NCBI RefSeq assembly: GCF_016862435.1
Contig: NZ_BOMY01000039.1
Span: 1 to 64,000, forward strand
Direction of reading: 5' to 3'
From: Paractinoplanes tereljensis
GTDB taxonomy: Bacteria > Actinomycetota > Actinomycetes > Mycobacteriales > Micromonosporaceae
DNA length: 64,000 nt
A program made the translations under genes and the position numbers. The notes beneath the pieces are model-generated. The model made no database searches, was not told the origin of the DNA, and saw nothing but the letters and a program-made list of their open reading frames with translations. Positions 1 to 8,754 of the stretch are shown here, in pieces; position 1 is the stretch's first letter, and the number at the start of each line of letters is the position of its first letter.

Positions 1-102
1 CCGGGCCAAAGCCGCCAGTTCCGGAAGCCCGACCCTGGTGAGAGTGGACGGTTATCGTGGAAATCGGCGCGCGTCGATCAGCGTGGCGAGTGCGGCAGGT
101 GT

Positions 103-1125
103 CTAGATGGCTGGGCCGAGCGCCCGCAGGCCGGCTGCGAGCAGGGCCGGGACTGCCTGTTCGGCCTGGGCCGAGGTGGCGTCGGCGGCGGCTCCGCGCC
201 GGGCCCGGTAGCTGATGCCCTGGGCGATCACGGCCAGTTTGAAGTTGGCCAGGGCCAGGTAGAACGGCCAGTGGTCGAGGGAGACACCGCGCCGCCGGGC
301 GTACGCCTCGGCGATCGTGCCGGCATCCGGCAGGCGGTCGCTGGCCCACGCCGCGTCGAGGCCGAGAATCGGGTCGAGCTGGGGCTGGCGGTAGACGCAC
401 ATGAGCGCGATGTCGGTCAGGACGTCGCCGACGGTGGCCAGTTCCCAGTCGACCACGGCCAGGACCTTGCTGATGTCGGTGCTGTCCAGCAGCGTGTTGT
501 CGATCCGGAAGTCGCCGTGCACCACGCCGATGTGCGCCGACCGGGTCGGCAGGGCGGCGACCAGCCGGGAGTGCAGGCGGGACGCGTCGGCCAGTTCCTG
601 ACTCTTGACCTCGTTCCACTGCCGCCACCACAGTCGCACCTGGCGTTCCAGGAAGCCGTCGGGCCGGCCGAGGCCGCTCAGCCCGACCTCGCCGACGTCC
701 AGGGAGTGCAGGTCGGCCAGCACCCGGACCAGTTCGGTGACGCACGACGCGAGTTCACGGTCGGTGTACGCCTCGAGCTGGGCGCGGGTCCGCACGACCA
801 GGCCGGTGATGAACTCGGACACCGCGAACGGGGCGCCGATGACCGTGGTGTCCTCGCAGAGCGCGACCGCGGGCGGCACCGGCACGACGCTGTATTGCAG
901 AGCCTCGGTGACGCGCCATTCCCTGGCGACGTCGTGGGCCGACTGGGTGAGGCCGGACAACGGGGGCCGCCGCACGATCCAGCGGTGGGTGCCGTCGGTG
1001 ACCGCGTACGTGAGATTGGATCGCCCGCCGCTCACGAGCGAACTGGTCAGCGGGCCGGCCACCGGGATCTGCCGGCTCTCCAGAAATCTCCGGACGGCCC
1101 CCACGTCGAGGGCGGTGCTAGTCAT
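103..1125 (-). CDS. APH-fold phosphotransferase, ACAD10/11-kinase-like
   Basis: The 340-residue protein has the aminoglycoside-phosphotransferase/choline-kinase fold: a glycine-rich ATP loop (SGGRSN, about 32-37), the catalytic loop HGDFRIDN (203-210) and the metal-binding DWELA (226-230). Length and the shortened loop fit the subfamily found as the N-terminal domain of ACAD10/11 and as LvaA, which phosphorylate 4-hydroxyacyl-CoAs. It is the last gene of the operon and overlaps the TetR stop by 8 bp. An acyl-CoA dehydrogenase and a CoA ligase in the same locus support an acyl-CoA rather than an antibiotic substrate. The substrate is inferred. Confidence 0.85.
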   Translation of the reverse strand: MTSTALDVGAVRRFLESRQIPVAGPLTSSLVSGGRSNLTYAVTDGTHRWIVRRPPLSGLTQSAHDVAREWRVTEALQYSVVPVPPAVALCEDTTVIGAPFAVSEFITGLVVRTRAQLEAYTDRELASCVTELVRVLADLHSLDVGEVGLSGLGRPDGFLERQVRLWWRQWNEVKSQELADASRLHSRLVAALPTRSAHIGVVHGDFRIDNTLLDSTDISKVLAVVDWELATVGDVLTDIALMCVYRQPQLDPILGLDAAWASDRLPDAGTIAEAYARRRGVSLDHWPFYLALANFKLAVIAQGISYRARRGAAADATSAQAEQAVPALLAAGLRALGPAI

Positions 1126-1747
1126 CCCGGCCCACGATCGAGCGCGCGATGGTCAGGTAACGGTCGAGGAGGGCGTCGACCGGCAGCGACCCGTCCGGCC
1201 GGTACCAGGAGGCGACGCCCACGCACATCGACGCGATGGCCCGGCTCGCGTCCTTCGGATAGGGCGTCGAGAACACTCCCTCCCGTACGCCGTCGAGGAC
1301 CACCGAATCGAGCATGCGCTGCTGCTCGTCGCGTTTCGCCACGTACCGCTCGCGGTTCCCCGGTTCCAGGCTGCGCAGTTCCGCGGTCGACACGGTCGCA
1401 CCGATCCGCCGGTGCATGTGGAACCGCAGCAGCGATTCGACAAGCACGTCGAACTGCGAACGCGGATCGGCCGACGCCGTCGCCAGGGCCTGCCGGCTGC
1501 GGTCGAGCAGCTCGTCGATGACGACGTTCATCAGGTCGAACAGGATGTCCTGCTTGGACGGGTAGTAGTGGTAGACGCCGGGCACGGAGAGGCCGGCCCG
1601 GCGCGCTAGGTCGCGGGTCGTGGTGCCGTGGTAGCCGTGCTCGAAGAAGGCCTGCAGGGCGGCGTCGAGGATGCGGGAGAAGTCGAGCTCCTCGTACACG
1701 CGCCAGTCGGACTCGGCAGACATCAGCTCGGTCGTCGCCTCTCTCAT
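1118..1747 (-). CDS. TetR/AcrR family transcriptional regulator
   Basis: The 209-residue regulator has an N-terminal helix-turn-helix (GYHGTTTRDLARRAGLSVPG, followed by YHYYPSKQDIL), the classical TetR DNA-binding signature, and a helical ligand domain like those of acyl-CoA-responsive regulators. The ATG at 1747 overlaps the upstream ligase stop as ATGA. A second ATG at 1723 is possible, because the HTH begins only about 25 residues later. A longer in-frame ORF that runs upstream is only the antisense-free reading of the ligase gene in another frame. It probably controls this operon, perhaps through the palindromes at 8634-8667, but no binding site is proven. Confidence 0.88.
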   Translation of the reverse strand: MREATTELMSAESDWRVYEELDFSRILDAALQAFFEHGYHGTTTRDLARRAGLSVPGVYHYYPSKQDILFDLMNVVIDELLDRSRQALATASADPRSQFDVLVESLLRFHMHRRIGATVSTAELRSLEPGNRERYVAKRDEQQRMLDSVVLDGVREGVFSTPYPKDASRAIASMCVGVASWYRPDGSLPVDALLDRYLTIARSIVGRDD

Positions 1748-3672
1748 CGTGGATCCCGCCGCACGCGTGCCGCCGTGATCAGCGCGTCGAGCGCCGCGGC
1801 GTCGTCGACGGCTCCGCGGTCGATCACGCGGTCGGGGTCGGCGCCCTGCAGTATGCGTTTGACGGGGACCTCGAGCCGTTTGCCCGTACGGGTGTGCGGC
1901 AAACTCGGCACAAAAATCACATCGTCGGGTACGTGCCGGGGTGAGGTTCGCTCGGCAATGGTCCGCCTGATCAGGTCGGCCGGCTCGTGCTTGCCACTGG
2001 GCACGACGAACAGCGGCAGCCAGTAACCGCCGTCCGCCTCCTCGACCCCGACGACCAGGGCGTCGGCCACCTCGGGCAGGTCGCCGAGGGCGGCGTAGAT
2101 CTCGGCCGAGCCGATCCGGACCCCGTGCCGGTTGATGGTCGCGTCGGAGCGCCCGAGGATGACCACGGTGCCGCGCGCGGTGATCTCGGTCAGGTCGCCG
2201 TGCCGCCACACGCCGGGGAACATCCCGAAGTACGTGTCGTGCAGCTTCCCGCCGCCGGGGTCGTCCCAGAAGTACAGCGGCATCGACGGCATCGGCTCGG
2301 TGATCACCATTTCTCCCGGGGTGCCGGCCGGCGCCGGTGCGCCGGTGGAGTCCCACACCTGCAGCGCCGTGCCGAGGGCGGGTGCGCTGATCTCACCGTC
2401 GTAGACGGGAGTGGTCGGCGCGCTGGCGGCGAAGATGCCGACGACGTCCGTACCGCCACTCATCGATCCTAATTGGACCTTGTCGCTGACGTGGTCCCGG
2501 AACCACGCGTTGGCACCGGCCGGCAGCACCGATCCGGTGACCCCGACCAGACGCAGCGCCGACAGGTTGAGGTCCCTACCCGGTTCCAGGCCGGCGCGCT
2601 GGGACGCGTCGAGGTAGCCGGGGCTGGTGCCGAACACGTTCACCCCGAGGTCGGCGACCAGCCGCCACAGGGCGTCCGTCGGCCGCCCGTCGTAGAGAAC
2701 GATGGTCGCGCCGTGCAGCAGCCCGCAGATCTGCGCGTTCCACATCATCCAGTTCGGCGTGGTGTACCAGAAGAAGGTGTCGCCGGCCCGCAGGTCCATG
2801 TGCAAGCCGGGCGAGACCAGCTGTTCGAGCAGCACTCCCCCGTGACCGTGCACGATGCCCTTGGGCTTGCCGGTGGTGCCCGAGGTGAACAGCACCCAGA
2901 GCGGATGGTCGAAGCCGACCGCCACCGGTTCGGGCAAGGGATCGCCAGTGCCACCCCACCCGGCGCCGGGTGCGGGAACCCCGGCGGTCTCGATGGTGAT
3001 CGTGTGCTGAAGCCCGGGCAGCAGGTCCCGCAGCGTCGCCGCCTCGACGCGGCGGTCGTGCACCTTTCCGCCGAAGCGGTAGCCCGTGCCCGTGATCAGG
3101 ATTTTGGGCGCGAGCTGGGCCATCCGCTCGGCGGCCGAGGGCGCCGCGTAGTCGAGGCCGGTCTGCGCCCAGACCGCGCCGACCAGGGCGGTCGCCACGA
3201 ACGCGACCACCCCCTCGACGCAGTTAGGCAGGTACGCGGCCACCCGGTCACCCGGTTCGACACCGAGCTCGCGCAGCCGGCCGGCCACCGCGAACGACCG
3301 GGCCCGCAGCTCGGCATAGCTGATCGCGGTGCGCGAACCGTCCTCCCCCACCAGCACCACCGCGTCCTGATCGTCCGCGCCGGCCCGCAGCAGATGCGCG
3401 CCGAAGTTGAGCGTGCCGCCCGGGAACCACACCGCCCCGGGCATCCGCCGTTCGGCGAGGGCGGCCTGCGGCGGGGTCGTCCAGTCGACCGCGAAGAACG
3501 CGGCGACCGCGGCCCAGAAGTCCCCGGGCGAGGCCACCGACCAGGCATGCAGCGCGCGATAGTCGGTCACGTCGTCGAGCCGGGCGTGGCCCCGATCGAC
3601 GAGCCACTGCGCGAACCGCACGATCCGGGTCGAGCGCACCCGCTCCGGATCCGGCCGCCAGACGCCGGTCAT
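1744..3672 (-). CDS. acetoacetate-CoA ligase-like acyl-CoA synthetase
   Basis: The 642-residue ANL-superfamily enzyme has the AMP-binding P-loop LFTSGTTGKPKG (261-272). Its N-terminus (a WxPDPExVxxTRIxRF pattern, residues 5-20) and overall length are typical of acetoacetyl-CoA synthetase. The enzyme activates acetoacetate or a related short keto/hydroxy acid with ATP and CoA. The ATG overlaps the permease stop by 4 bp, so it is translationally coupled to a transporter. This suggests that the imported compound, or a product of it, is the substrate. Family assignment is firm; the exact acid is not. Confidence 0.88.
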   Translation of the reverse strand: MTGVWRPDPERVRSTRIVRFAQWLVDRGHARLDDVTDYRALHAWSVASPGDFWAAVAAFFAVDWTTPPQAALAERRMPGAVWFPGGTLNFGAHLLRAGADDQDAVVLVGEDGSRTAISYAELRARSFAVAGRLRELGVEPGDRVAAYLPNCVEGVVAFVATALVGAVWAQTGLDYAAPSAAERMAQLAPKILITGTGYRFGGKVHDRRVEAATLRDLLPGLQHTITIETAGVPAPGAGWGGTGDPLPEPVAVGFDHPLWVLFTSGTTGKPKGIVHGHGGVLLEQLVSPGLHMDLRAGDTFFWYTTPNWMMWNAQICGLLHGATIVLYDGRPTDALWRLVADLGVNVFGTSPGYLDASQRAGLEPGRDLNLSALRLVGVTGSVLPAGANAWFRDHVSDKVQLGSMSGGTDVVGIFAASAPTTPVYDGEISAPALGTALQVWDSTGAPAPAGTPGEMVITEPMPSMPLYFWDDPGGGKLHDTYFGMFPGVWRHGDLTEITARGTVVILGRSDATINRHGVRIGSAEIYAALGDLPEVADALVVGVEEADGGYWLPLFVVPSGKHEPADLIRRTIAERTSPRHVPDDVIFVPSLPHTRTGKRLEVPVKRILQGADPDRVIDRGAVDDAAALDALITAARVRRDPR

Positions 3673-4853
3673 CGTCGCCCCGGCAGGATAGATCCGCGGG
3701 TAAGAACAACATCAACGGCAACGGCGATGATGAGTACGGCTCCGGTAGCGAAGTACTGCACCTCGGTGGTCAACCCCAGCAGCTGTACGCCGTTGCTGAT
3801 CGACCCGATGACCAGCGCGCCGAGGATCGCCGACCAGATCGATCCGCGACCACCGAACAGGCTTGTCCCGCCGACCACCGCGGCGGCGATCGCGTTGAGC
3901 ATCAGCGCCCCGCCGCCGGAGGAGACCGAGACGCCGAGCTGACGGGACGCGTCCACCATGCCGGCGACCGCGGCGCACGCCCCGAGGATGAGGAAGGAGT
4001 AGATGACCATCCGCCGGACCGGAACACCGGCGCGCTGGGCCGCCTCGCGATCACCGCCCACGGCGTACAGATGAATGCCGTATCGGGTTTGGGTGGTGAA
4101 GTACCAGGCGATAAGCAGCATCACCGCGACGATCAGCACCGGCATCGGCAGACCCCGCTGCCGGGTCAGTGTGAAGACCCCGCCGAAGAGCACGACCGCG
4201 ACCAGCAACGAGGGTACGTAGACCGAGGTCGCCGAGATCCGCGTGCCGGTCGAGCGCCGCTCGCGGTACTGCAACAGCCGGTACACCGCGAAGAACACGG
4301 TCCCGGCCGCGGCCAGCCCGTAGCTGACGCCGACCGGGATCGCCGTGCTCGCGATCTTGGCGAACGGGGTGCCGGCCACGCTGACCGTGAATTCCGGCGG
4401 GAGCACGACCAGGATGAGGCCCTGCAGGATCACCATGCCGCCCAGCGTCACGATCAGCGACGGCACCCCGAACGTGATGACCAGGGCCTCGATGAAGGTG
4501 ATCACCATGCCGGCGAGGATCGCCGCCCCGATCGCGATCGGCAGCGGCAGGCCGCTGTTGACGCAGAGGCCGGCCGCGACCGCCGCGCACACGCCGGAGA
4601 GCACCGCCGATGACAGGTCGATCTCGCCGACCAGCAGGACGAAGACCACGCCCAGGGCGAGGATCGCGGTGGTGGCGATCTGCAGGGTGAGGTTGGTGAT
4701 GTTCTGGAAGCTCAGGTAGGCCGAGCTCTGGCTGTAGAAGACGGTCCAGATGATGGCCAGCACCACCAGCACCGGAATGCTGCGGTGCCCGCCGGCGGCC
4801 ATCTCGATGACCCGGCCGACCGGACTCCGGCGGGTCTCCGTCGCGACGCTCAC
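3669..4853 (-). CDS. sugar-type ABC transporter permease (XylH/RbsC superfamily)
   Basis: This is a 394-residue integral membrane protein with roughly ten hydrophobic segments. It carries the permease signature of the ribose/xylose family near its C-terminus (LNAIAAAVVGGTSLFGGRGS). The GTG at 4853 overlaps the ATPase stop as GTGA, which marks it as the start; a longer in-frame ORF reaching 5348 is not credible because it reads through the ATPase gene. An insert between the N- and C-terminal helix groups (YRERRSTGTRIS) is typical of XylH-like permeases. It partners the ATPase and the binding protein. Confidence 0.9.
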   Translation of the reverse strand: MSVATETRRSPVGRVIEMAAGGHRSIPVLVVLAIIWTVFYSQSSAYLSFQNITNLTLQIATTAILALGVVFVLLVGEIDLSSAVLSGVCAAVAAGLCVNSGLPLPIAIGAAILAGMVITFIEALVITFGVPSLIVTLGGMVILQGLILVVLPPEFTVSVAGTPFAKIASTAIPVGVSYGLAAAGTVFFAVYRLLQYRERRSTGTRISATSVYVPSLLVAVVLFGGVFTLTRQRGLPMPVLIVAVMLLIAWYFTTQTRYGIHLYAVGGDREAAQRAGVPVRRMVIYSFLILGACAAVAGMVDASRQLGVSVSSGGGALMLNAIAAAVVGGTSLFGGRGSIWSAILGALVIGSISNGVQLLGLTTEVQYFATGAVLIIAVAVDVVLTRGSILPGRR

Positions 4854-5617
4854 TGGTCTCCGCCTTCGTCGTCGAGGGGTTCGTGTGCCCCGGTCATCGC
4901 GCTGACCAGGTCGGACATGCTGTATTCGCCGCGCCGGAACTCGGCGACCTTGGTGCCCAGCCGCAGCACCACGATCCGGTCGGCGACCTGGCGCACGTCC
5001 TTCATGTCGTGCGAGACGACGACCACGCCCCGCCCCTGGTCGCGCAGCCGGTGGATCAGGTCGAGCACCTCGGCGCGCTGGGAGACGCCGAGGGCCGCGG
5101 TCGGCTCGTCGAGGATCACCACGGCCGGGTCGCTGATCAGCGCGCGGCAGATCGCGATGCCCTGCCGCTGGCCGCCGGAGAGCGCGACCACCGGCGTGCT
5201 GAGCGAGCGCAGCTTGACCGACAACGACTCGAGGATGCGCTGGGCCTGCTCCTCCATGGCATGCCGGCGGATGCGCCGGCCGGACCAGAACGAGCCGTGC
5301 CGTTCCTGGCCGAGGAACAGGTTCTGGACGGCGTCGAGGTTGTCGCACAACGAAAGATCCTGGAATACCGTACGGATCCCGGCGTCGACCGCCGATCGGG
5401 ACGACACCAGGTTGGTGGCTTCGCCGCGCACCCGGATCTCGCCGGTGTCCGGCGACTCCACTCCGGACACGATCTTGACGAGGGTGGACTTCCCGGCGCC
5501 GTTGTCGCCGATGAGCGCGACCACCTCGCCCTCGTGCACCGCCATGTCGACCTCGTGCAGTGCCCGCACGCCACCGAAGTACTTCGAGATCTCGCTCAGC
5601 TCGAGCAGAGCAGTCAT
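4850..5617 (-). CDS. ABC transporter ATP-binding protein, single nucleotide-binding domain
   Basis: The 255-residue ATPase has Walker A GDNGAGKST (37-45), the LSGGQRQG signature and Walker B VVILDEP. Most ribose/xylose-type ATPases (RbsA, XylG) are double-length fusions. This one has a single domain, as in FrcA-like systems, so it should act as a homodimer. The ATG at 5617 follows an excellent GGAGGA ribosome-binding site. The stop overlaps the permease start by 4 bp. Confidence 0.93.
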   Translation of the reverse strand: MTALLELSEISKYFGGVRALHEVDMAVHEGEVVALIGDNGAGKSTLVKIVSGVESPDTGEIRVRGEATNLVSSRSAVDAGIRTVFQDLSLCDNLDAVQNLFLGQERHGSFWSGRRIRRHAMEEQAQRILESLSVKLRSLSTPVVALSGGQRQGIAICRALISDPAVVILDEPTAALGVSQRAEVLDLIHRLRDQGRGVVVVSHDMKDVRQVADRIVVLRLGTKVAEFRRGEYSMSDLVSAMTGAHEPLDDEGGDQ

Positions 5618-5676
5618 GACATTCCTCCGCACGGGTGACCGGCCGGGGCCGGCCACCCGCAGCCGACGGGGATGGG

Positions 5677-6795
5677 CTACTTGTTCTTCGTCTTGCAGGT
5701 CGCGGTGTCGGCAGCCGGGCCGGTGCAGATCTCCGCCCAGGTGAAGATGCCGAGGTCGACGGCCTTCTGTACGGCGTCGCCCGGGTCCTTGCCGTCCTCG
5801 AGGTGGATCAGCGTCGACTCGAGCTTGGCCGTGGGCACCTGCATCGCGCCGTTGTCGATGGTGTCCTTGACCAGGTCGGCCGGGGGTTGCTGACCGTTGA
5901 CCGCGGCGAGGGTGATCTTGGCGGCGCCTTCGGCCTCGACCGAGAACGCCTTCAGCACGTCGTCCTGCTGGTCGCCGGTGAGCATGTACTGCAGACCGGT
6001 GAGTTCGGGGTTCTGACCGCCGTACACCGGCGTCTTGAGATTTTTGCTCTTGAGCGCCGCGATGATGCCGGCCGTGATGCCGTCGTAGAAGCCGAAGAAC
6101 GCACCGACGCCGTTCTGGGTCTTGGTCAGGCACTGCTCGGCGGCCTTGGTGGCGTTGTCCGGCGCCCAGTCCTTGATGTAGTCCTCGCAGACCACCTGGA
6201 TGTCGCCGCTCTGCACGAGCGGGTCGAGGACGCTGTTCTGACCGGCCAGCATCTGGGTGGTGTAGACGTCACCCTTGTTGCCGTACTGCCGGGCGATCTT
6301 GACCGGTTTGGCGCCGAGCTTGCCCGCGGCGACCTGCTCGGCGAAGTAGGTGGCCTGCTGGGCGCCGACCTTCTCCGGGTCGAAGATCACCTGGGCGAAC
6401 ATCGTGCCCTTGATCGGCGGGTTCTCGTACCCGATGACCGGGACCTTGGCCTGTTCGGCGGCCTGCAGCAGACCTGCGCTGGTGTTCGGGTCGGCGGCGA
6501 CCACGACCAGGGCCTTGGCACCGGCCGCGATGGCCGCGTTGGCCTGCGCGAGCTGCTGGTTCGAGTCACCGCCGGCGTTGACCTGCTTGACCTCGATGTT
6601 CGGGTCGAGAGCCTTGAGGGCCTTCTCGAACGCCGGGCCGTCCTGCTGGATGTAGCGGGTGGGGGTGGTGTTGGGGGCCATGAAGTAGACAAGCTTCTTG
6701 CCATCGCCTCCGGCGGAGCCGGAGTCGCTGTTACCGCAGGCGGCGACGAGAAGGATGCTGGACATGGCTATGGCCCCGAAATAATGACGTCTCAT
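5677..6795 (-). CDS. sugar-type ABC transporter substrate-binding lipoprotein
   Basis: This 372-residue lipoprotein has a short signal peptide and lipobox ending at Cys20 (LLVAAC). It belongs to periplasmic-binding-protein type I (RbsB/XylF class), visible in the repeated pattern around the hinge and the phrase AAIAAGAKALVVVAADPN. It should capture the ligand outside the membrane for the ATPase/permease pair 59 bp downstream. Family membership suggests a sugar, but the surrounding CoA-acid genes make a sugar acid, polyol or small lactone plausible. The ligand cannot be read from sequence. Confidence 0.9.
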   Translation of the reverse strand: MRRHYFGAIAMSSILLVAACGNSDSGSAGGDGKKLVYFMAPNTTPTRYIQQDGPAFEKALKALDPNIEVKQVNAGGDSNQQLAQANAAIAAGAKALVVVAADPNTSAGLLQAAEQAKVPVIGYENPPIKGTMFAQVIFDPEKVGAQQATYFAEQVAAGKLGAKPVKIARQYGNKGDVYTTQMLAGQNSVLDPLVQSGDIQVVCEDYIKDWAPDNATKAAEQCLTKTQNGVGAFFGFYDGITAGIIAALKSKNLKTPVYGGQNPELTGLQYMLTGDQQDDVLKAFSVEAEGAAKITLAAVNGQQPPADLVKDTIDNGAMQVPTAKLESTLIHLEDGKDPGDAVQKAVDLGIFTWAEICTGPAADTATCKTKNK

Positions 6796-6869
6796 GGTGC
6801 TGGCTCCTCTTTGTCAGGAGGGCAGGGGGGATCGCGCCCGGTGTCCCGGGCGTAGTGGTGATGCGCGGT

Positions 6870-8615
6870 TTATGCCGCGTGCTTCGCGGTGATCTGCAGG
6901 GCGAGGTGTTTGGAGTAGATGCGGACCCAGGCGAGCGGGCCACCCATAAACCAGAAACCCGGGTGACCGGTACGCCGGTAGAGTCCGCCGATCTCGCCGT
7001 CCTCGCCGATGCCGAGGACGAGCGGTAGCCGGTCGGCGACACCGTCACCGAAGAGCCGGCGAGCCGTCTCGCGCATGTTCCGGTAACCGGTCGCGAGTAC
7101 GACGAGGTCGGCCTCCAGGGTGCGGCCGTCCTCCAGACGGATGCCGTCGGCGGTGAACTCCGCCAGCCCGGATCCCTGGGCGAGCTTGATCTTGCCGTCG
7201 GCGATGAGCCGGGAAGCGCCCACGTCGATGTAGTAGCCGCCGCCGTACGCGAGCGCGTAGCCCATCAGCCCGGTGCCGTCCGGCCCGTCGTTGAGCTTGA
7301 ACCCGGCCGCTTCCAGGTCGGCGAGCAGGTCGGCGTCCTTGCGGGCCGTCTCCTTCACGCCTTCCTTGGCCATCTCGAGGACGAGCGGCCACGGGGTGCC
7401 GGCGGCGAGCAGGTCGGCGTACTTGGTCGGCGGGCCGTCCTCGGTGAAGTTGCTGCCGAAGATGGCCGGGATGCCGTGTTCCTGGCTGATGATGTGCGTC
7501 GACGACCGCTGGATCAGGGTGACGTCGGCGCCGGCCTCGTACAGGTCCTGGGCGATGTCGTGGCCGCTGTTGCAGGCGCCGACGACGATCGCTTTCTTCC
7601 CGGCCCAGCTGGCGGCCGAGTCGTGCCGGCTGGAGTGGTAGCTGACGCCCTGGAAGCCGTCGCGCCCGGGGACGTCCGGCACCCGCGGCTCGCCGGCGGC
7701 GCCGGTCGCCAGGATGACGTCGCGCGGGTGCAGCTCCCGCTCGCCGTCCGGGGTCGTGACCAGCAGCGTCCACCGGCCGGTCGCCTCGTCGTACTCGCTG
7801 GAGGTCATGTCGGCCGACGTCCAGACATTCAATTCCATGGCCGACGCGTACGACTCGAACCAGTCGGCGATCTTGTCCTTGGGGCAGTAGACCGGCCACG
7901 ACTCCGGGTACGGCAGGTACGGCAGCGCGTCCGCCCAGACCGGGTCGTGCAGGACCAGCGAGTGGTAGCGCTTGCGCCACCCGTCGCCGACCCGCTCGCT
8001 CTTCTCCAGGACCAGGGTGTCGACGCCCATCAGCCCGAGGTTCGCGGCGACCGCGAGACCGCCCTGGCCCGCGCCGACGACGACCACATCCGGGTCGGAG
8101 CCGGCGTAGCGGACGTGCTCCTGTCGCTCCTCGAGCCAGTTGCGGGTGCGGTTCGGCTGGTGGCGAGGGCCCTTCGACCGGTGCGGGCCGATCCGGCGCT
8201 CGTGCCCGCGCAGATCGTCCAGTTCGGTCAGTAGGGTCCACCCTTTCCACCCGCCGTCCTCACGGCGCAGCCGCACCGCACCCCGCCCGTACCCGCGCGG
8301 TGTCTCGAAGGTGATGAATCCTTCGACGATGTCGTCGCCCTGGTAGCGCGGGCCGAACTCGGTGGTCGGCCGGATGTTGGTGATTGCTTGCGGGTGCTCG
8401 GTCAGCAGCGTGGTGACCCGCTCCTGGCCGTGGTAGGTGCCCAGGTCCCAGGTGAGGGCGAGCAGATCGCGCCACCAGCAGTCCTCGGCGAGCAGCGCGG
8501 TGGTCCCCGTTATGTCGGCAGCGCCGAGTGCCGCCGTGAATCGGTCCAGCCAGGCGGCGAACGTGGTCTCCGCCGTGACCTCGGTTGTCATGGCTTGATG
8601 TGTCTCCGTCGCCAT
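6870..8615 (-). CDS. NTF2-domain / flavin-containing monooxygenase fusion
   Basis: This 581-residue protein has an N-terminal SnoaL/NTF2-like domain (about 16-135) and a flavoprotein monooxygenase. The latter has an FAD-binding GAGQGG (181-186), an NADPH-binding VVGACNSGHD in the middle and the FMO-type VLATGYR near the end. Such fusions are annotated as FAD-dependent monooxygenases and related to Baeyer-Villiger/YUCCA-type enzymes. It is the first gene of the minus-strand operon, 74 bp before the binding-protein gene. It probably oxidises a ketone, amine or sulfide entering the pathway. Which one is unknown. Confidence 0.87.
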   Translation of the reverse strand: MATETHQAMTTEVTAETTFAAWLDRFTAALGAADITGTTALLAEDCWWRDLLALTWDLGTYHGQERVTTLLTEHPQAITNIRPTTEFGPRYQGDDIVEGFITFETPRGYGRGAVRLRREDGGWKGWTLLTELDDLRGHERRIGPHRSKGPRHQPNRTRNWLEERQEHVRYAGSDPDVVVVGAGQGGLAVAANLGLMGVDTLVLEKSERVGDGWRKRYHSLVLHDPVWADALPYLPYPESWPVYCPKDKIADWFESYASAMELNVWTSADMTSSEYDEATGRWTLLVTTPDGERELHPRDVILATGAAGEPRVPDVPGRDGFQGVSYHSSRHDSAASWAGKKAIVVGACNSGHDIAQDLYEAGADVTLIQRSSTHIISQEHGIPAIFGSNFTEDGPPTKYADLLAAGTPWPLVLEMAKEGVKETARKDADLLADLEAAGFKLNDGPDGTGLMGYALAYGGGYYIDVGASRLIADGKIKLAQGSGLAEFTADGIRLEDGRTLEADLVVLATGYRNMRETARRLFGDGVADRLPLVLGIGEDGEIGGLYRRTGHPGFWFMGGPLAWVRIYSKHLALQITAKHAA

Positions 8616-8633
8616 TGACGCGCCCTTCCGTCC

Positions 8634-8648
8634 GTATCAGAGTGATAC
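8634..8648. promoter_or_regulatory. 15-bp perfect inverted repeat, candidate operator
   Basis: GTATCA-GAG-TGATAC lies between the divergent monooxygenase and acyl-CoA dehydrogenase genes, 19 bp upstream of the monooxygenase start. It is a likely repressor or activator site; the protein is not known, with the operon's TetR regulator the nearest candidate. Confidence 0.5.
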
Positions 8649-8651
8649 AGC

Positions 8652-8667
8652 CCGAGCGCTCGCTCGG
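8652..8667. promoter_or_regulatory. 16-bp perfect inverted repeat, candidate TetR operator
   Basis: CCGAGCG-CT-CGCTCGG sits 3 bp from the preceding palindrome in the same divergent intergenic region. GC-rich palindromes of this shape are common TetR-family operators near acyl-CoA dehydrogenase genes. Two different palindromes side by side suggest two regulators or one dimer pair. Confidence 0.55.
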
Positions 8668-8754
8668 TAGGCCAGAGTGTGGACCTTGAACGACGTGACA
8701 AGCAACACTCCGCCGCAACATTTCTGCAATGAGACCGTCACTTGCGAGGTGCCC

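Noticed and set aside
1..102. Possible gene end or promoter at the window start
   Set aside because: The 102 bp hold no convincing coding frame or hairpin.
103..1125. Aminoglycoside resistance kinase
   Set aside because: The fold is the same, but the operon context (CoA ligase, acyl-CoA dehydrogenase) and the subfamily pattern fit an acyl-CoA-type kinase. No resistance context is seen.
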